Assembly (NCBI RefSeq): GCF_011075055.1
Contig: NC_058149.1
Span: 15,258,449 to 15,322,448, forward strand
From: Mangifera indica
Lineage: Eukaryota > Streptophyta > Magnoliopsida > Sapindales > Anacardiaceae
DNA length: 64,000 nucleotides
Reading direction: 5' to 3'
In this document: positions 61,378 to 64,000 of the stretch, piece after piece
How the letters are laid out: every line of letters begins with the position of its first letter
Numbering within the stretch: the first letter of the stretch is position 1
The notes under the pieces: model-generated
What the model saw: the letters and a program-made list of their open reading frames with translations, nothing else
Database searches by the model: none
Told to the model about the DNA's origin: nothing
Translations under genes and position numbers: made by a program

Positions 61378-62178
61378 ATATGACCATATTCACATTTCCT
61401 TGCAGTTGCACAGATATTGAACAAATAATTCTCTCATTCACAATAACATCTACATAAATACAGACTTTATTTATTTGATAAAATAGTCTTACAAGTTTAC
61501 ATCACAAAGGGCGATTATTGATTCCATTACATGATGTACAGTTGATAAACAAATGAGCCTGTAAAAACCATAGGACTGGTAGAAAAAAACAACCCACAAA
61601 GGTTGTCATGGCAGACCATATAACTCGCTGCCAAGGCCAAGCCCCACGACAACAAGCCACCAATATTCCAACTGCTAAAACCAATGGCACAACGACTCTA
61701 AAACTTTTAATCTGCCCCTTGGGGAAAACAAAAGACCAATTCTGAAACAGATAAAGACTCGGTAGTAAAAGGACTTGAAATGAAAGCTTGGTCCAAGCAT
61801 ATACATAAGAAACAGGACTAAGCTAAAACACACATTGGAGAAAGTAACCCAGAAACAGAACCCGGTTAACTGTATTCTCAGGAAATATGGCCACGAGTAA
61901 AGTGAAACCCACTATTGGGGTCAAAAAACTTAAAACAGATTTCCACTCACTGGAAACCTGCAAAAAAGAGGAATAAATATGGCCGTGTGCTCCCTGGAAA
62001 AAGATCCCTGAGTACTGGAATATCAAAGACCCATAGCTGATGGACCCAAAAATTACATTAACAGCTGATACTCACAAAGGCTGACTACAATTCTGAAGCT
62101 TCATGGTTTATTGCAACCCCACGCTTGGCATCTGTCAAACTAATTCAAGGATGGGGTTTCACCAAATCTTTCACTTGT
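61378..62178 (-). promoter_or_regulatory. 3' UTR region of the EBF1-like gene
   Basis: About 800 bases lie between the EBF stop codon and the retrotransposon. EBF1/EBF2 of Arabidopsis have long 3' UTRs with U-rich elements through which EIN2 represses their translation. On the minus strand, U runs of 6-7 occur at 61583-61589, 61923-61928 and 61962-61967. Two hydrophobic open frames (62026-61823, 61690-61502) lie here but look like UTR by-products. The transcript end is not visible. Confidence 0.45.
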
Positions 62179-64000
62179 TTATGAAAGGATATCACACCTC
62201 CACAACTGCTCCAAAAGAAAATCAATGGTGCTGCTGCTGATTGCGTTGCAGTTCCGGAGATTTAATCCCAAAAGGGTTTGACCCATCTTCCTGAGAGCAT
62301 TCAAGCTCCTGTCTGAAATCAAGGGGCATCCTGACATGGAAAGGATCTGCAGGTTGAGGTGGCTTGCTTGAGCTAGAGATGAAATTCCCAAATCAGTGAT
62401 CGCACACTTTGAGACATCAAGATCACTGAGAAGCAGGCAGTTATTTGCAATTGACACCAAGCTTGCATCACTGATTTGTTTACAACCATCAAGGTTGAGC
62501 ATTTCAAGAGTCCAACCATGTAGATCAGTCATGGATGAAACAACTTTGTCTGTCACATTCACACAACCACTAAGATTAACCTTCACCAGGCCAGCTTCAG
62601 AGCTTTCAACTAGAGGTAAAACTCCAGCATCTGTTATTCCCTGAAGTCCACTTAAGTCCACATGCTGCAACTGAGGGCACAACTTCGCCAACATGGCGAG
62701 GCTTGCATCACCAAATCCAGGGCAGTTACGAATGGACAATGATAACAAGGATTTGCAAGGAGATGACAAAGGTACTGACAGATTTAAGATCTTCATCCCC
62801 AAGCAGCTCGCTAGGGAAATGGTCTTCAGCTTTGCACCACAGTTCAAAAGAGAACCAAAAAGCCCAAATTGGGAAATCCTGTGGCACTCCTCCAATTGAA
62901 GACTTTCAAGTGATACTGCAGCTTTGGCAAAAGAGATCAGCCCATTGTCAGACAAGAACGAACATTTTCGGAGGCAGAATTGTTTTAAGTTTGGGCAACC
63001 CTTTCCCACAGCTTCAAGGCCCAGATCTGTTACTCCTCCGCAGGATGTAATTGTCAAAGACTTCAACTTCTGCAACCCATGACCAGAGCCCATAACCCAG
63101 AAGCCTCTCTCACCCACATGTGAAAGGCCAGTGAGGGTAAGATCAGTGACTGCCTTGCCATAGTGTCCAACAACAGCAAGTGAAACATCAGTGATGTTCA
63201 ACCTTTGAAGCTTCACTTTCAACAGGGAATTAGCGGCTGAAGACAACAAGCTTGCGATTCCCTGATCCCCAACGAGAGGGCAGTCTTTGATTGAAATGGA
63301 CTTCAGATTGGGGCAGCATTGCCCAATAGCTTGCAAACCTTCATTGCCAATTCTGGAGCAAGACTCTATGGTCAGATCAGTCAAACTCAGGCAGTTCTTT
63401 GCAACTGCAATCAAAGCCTTGTCAGTAATATTAGGACACTGGCAAAGGTCAAGCTTCTGTAAGTGGTGACATCCACTAGCAATCTCAAAAAGACCTTCAT
63501 CCCCTGCAGAAGACACATTCCACAAGGAGAGAACCTTTAGAGATGGGCAGCCACAGGCAATCGCCCTAAGGCCAGCGTTCGTCGTGCCACGACTAGAATT
63601 GCTTCCACGGATAAAAAGTTTTCCCAATCCTCCACGATTAGAAGTTCCAACAGCCAAAGCAGCAAGTCTAATATCTGTAGCTTTCTTTCCTTCCAAGCTC
63701 CTGGAGAGGTATCCATCATCCTCAACACCCACATCTTCAGCATCTGCTTTCTTTTCAATAATCTCAGCTTCAGGCTTTGAAGATCTGTTGCTAAACTCGT
63801 CTCTACGGATATTGCTTACAAGAGAAAGCCAGCGCTTGGAAACACATGCACAGGCACTCTTCTCCTTGCCTCCAGGCAAACGTCTGAAGATCTCAAAGAG
63901 ACATTCATCAGGCAGGACTTCAATAGAGACATGTTTCTTCTCAGATCTCTCTTCGCTGAAAACAAATGGAGCACAAATGTGAGACCTCTTGCGAGGAGGA
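62179..64000 (-). CDS. EBF1: EIN3-binding F-box protein, EBF1/EBF2-like (5' end outside the window)
   Basis: EBF proteins are the F-box subunits of SCF ligases that destroy EIN3/EIL1 in the nucleus and so damp ethylene signalling. The frame is open from the window edge to the stop at 62179-62181, giving about 606 visible residues. It begins PPRKRSHICAPFVFSEERSE, corresponding to about residue 40-45 of the family; the first exon lies beyond 64000. The F-box follows at once (VSIEVLPDECLFEIFRRLPG, then SACACVSKRWLSLVSNIRRD). After an acidic linker, DGYLSRSLEGKKATDIRLAA leads into some 16-18 leucine-rich repeats of the Cys-containing type (CPNLKSISIKDCPLVGDQGI and so on), ending LEQLWRCDILS. No stop or frameshift is seen. 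A shorter start at an internal codon near 63879 would lose the F-box and is rejected. Confidence 0.93.
   Translation of the reverse strand, partial: PPRKRSHICAPFVFSEERSEKKHVSIEVLPDECLFEIFRRLPGGKEKSACACVSKRWLSLVSNIRRDEFSNRSSKPEAEIIEKKADAEDVGVEDDGYLSRSLEGKKATDIRLAALAVGTSNRGGLGKLFIRGSNSSRGTTNAGLRAIACGCPSLKVLSLWNVSSAGDEGLFEIASGCHHLQKLDLCQCPNITDKALIAVAKNCLSLTDLTIESCSRIGNEGLQAIGQCCPNLKSISIKDCPLVGDQGIASLLSSAANSLLKVKLQRLNITDVSLAVVGHYGKAVTDLTLTGLSHVGERGFWVMGSGHGLQKLKSLTITSCGGVTDLGLEAVGKGCPNLKQFCLRKCSFLSDNGLISFAKAAVSLESLQLEECHRISQFGLFGSLLNCGAKLKTISLASCLGMKILNLSVPLSSPCKSLLSLSIRNCPGFGDASLAMLAKLCPQLQHVDLSGLQGITDAGVLPLVESSEAGLVKVNLSGCVNVTDKVVSSMTDLHGWTLEMLNLDGCKQISDASLVSIANNCLLLSDLDVSKCAITDLGISSLAQASHLNLQILSMSGCPLISDRSLNALRKMGQTLLGLNLRNCNAISSSTIDFLLEQLWRCDILS

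Noticed and set aside
61502..62026. Hydrophobic minus-strand frames as a membrane protein gene
   Set aside because: They lie in the EBF 3' UTR region where U-rich sequence yields hydrophobic codons; no family match. Kept only as a finding to check.

Overview
This window is nuclear DNA from a flowering plant, most likely a woody eudicot. The evidence is AT-rich intergenic DNA, many short GT-AG introns (LRR exons of exactly 72 bp), plant-only gene families (Aux/IAA, S-domain receptor kinase, EBF-type F-box) and plant transposons. The species cannot be named from the sequence. Gene models below were built by hand: exons were joined only where splice sites, reading frame and family similarity agreed. 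Layout, left to right: a UDP-GlcNAc transporter (UGNT1-like, minus, 10 exons, 5512 to 845); a long gene-poor stretch with a Mutator-like inverted-repeat element (5831-6788); an Aux/IAA repressor (IAA29-like, plus, 10878-11861) with three AuxRE cores upstream; an LRR-malectin receptor that ends just after its membrane span and has no kinase (plus, 13366-17700); an ANTH clathrin adaptor (ECA4/CAP1-like, plus, 19571-21523); a second inverted-repeat element (22468-23202); a broken core-2/I-branching glycosyltransferase (minus, 25625-24905); a conserved plant KIX-like protein (plus, 26946-28693); an NT-C2 protein with an unusual C-terminal domain (minus, 32032-29944); a third inverted-repeat element with a perfect 9-bp target duplication (33222-34866); an S-domain receptor kinase (SD2-5-like, plus, 37299-39743); an APX6-type peroxidase (plus, 40765-43949); a TPX2-domain microtubule protein (WDL5/6-like, plus, 47931-51271); a TPR protein (minus, 53381-52413); a decayed Ty1/copia retrotransposon with both LTRs and an ATATG target duplication (55274-61377, minus); and the 3' part of an EIN3-binding F-box gene (EBF1-like, minus, running off the right end). 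From memory of the Arabidopsis map, the gene order matches two duplicated Arabidopsis blocks interleaved: the At4g32272-At4g32340 region (UGNT1, IAA29, ANTH, core-2/I GT, KIX-like/'histone acetyltransferase', SD2-5, APX6, WDL5, TPR) and the At2g25430-At2g25490 region (ANTH, NT-C2, WDL6, EBF1). The window would therefore be one uninterrupted copy of a block that Arabidopsis carries twice, each with different losses. The kinase-less LRR gene is the only full-sized coding gene that does not fit this order. The genes do not form a pathway; auxin (IAA29), ethylene (EBF1, WDL5) and endocytosis (ANTH) sit together by ancestry. The most notable items are the kinase-less LRR-malectin receptor, the possible Cys-His-Asp domain fused to NT-C2, the glycosyltransferase relic at its syntenic place, three related Mutator-like elements, and the decayed copia element just downstream of EBF1.
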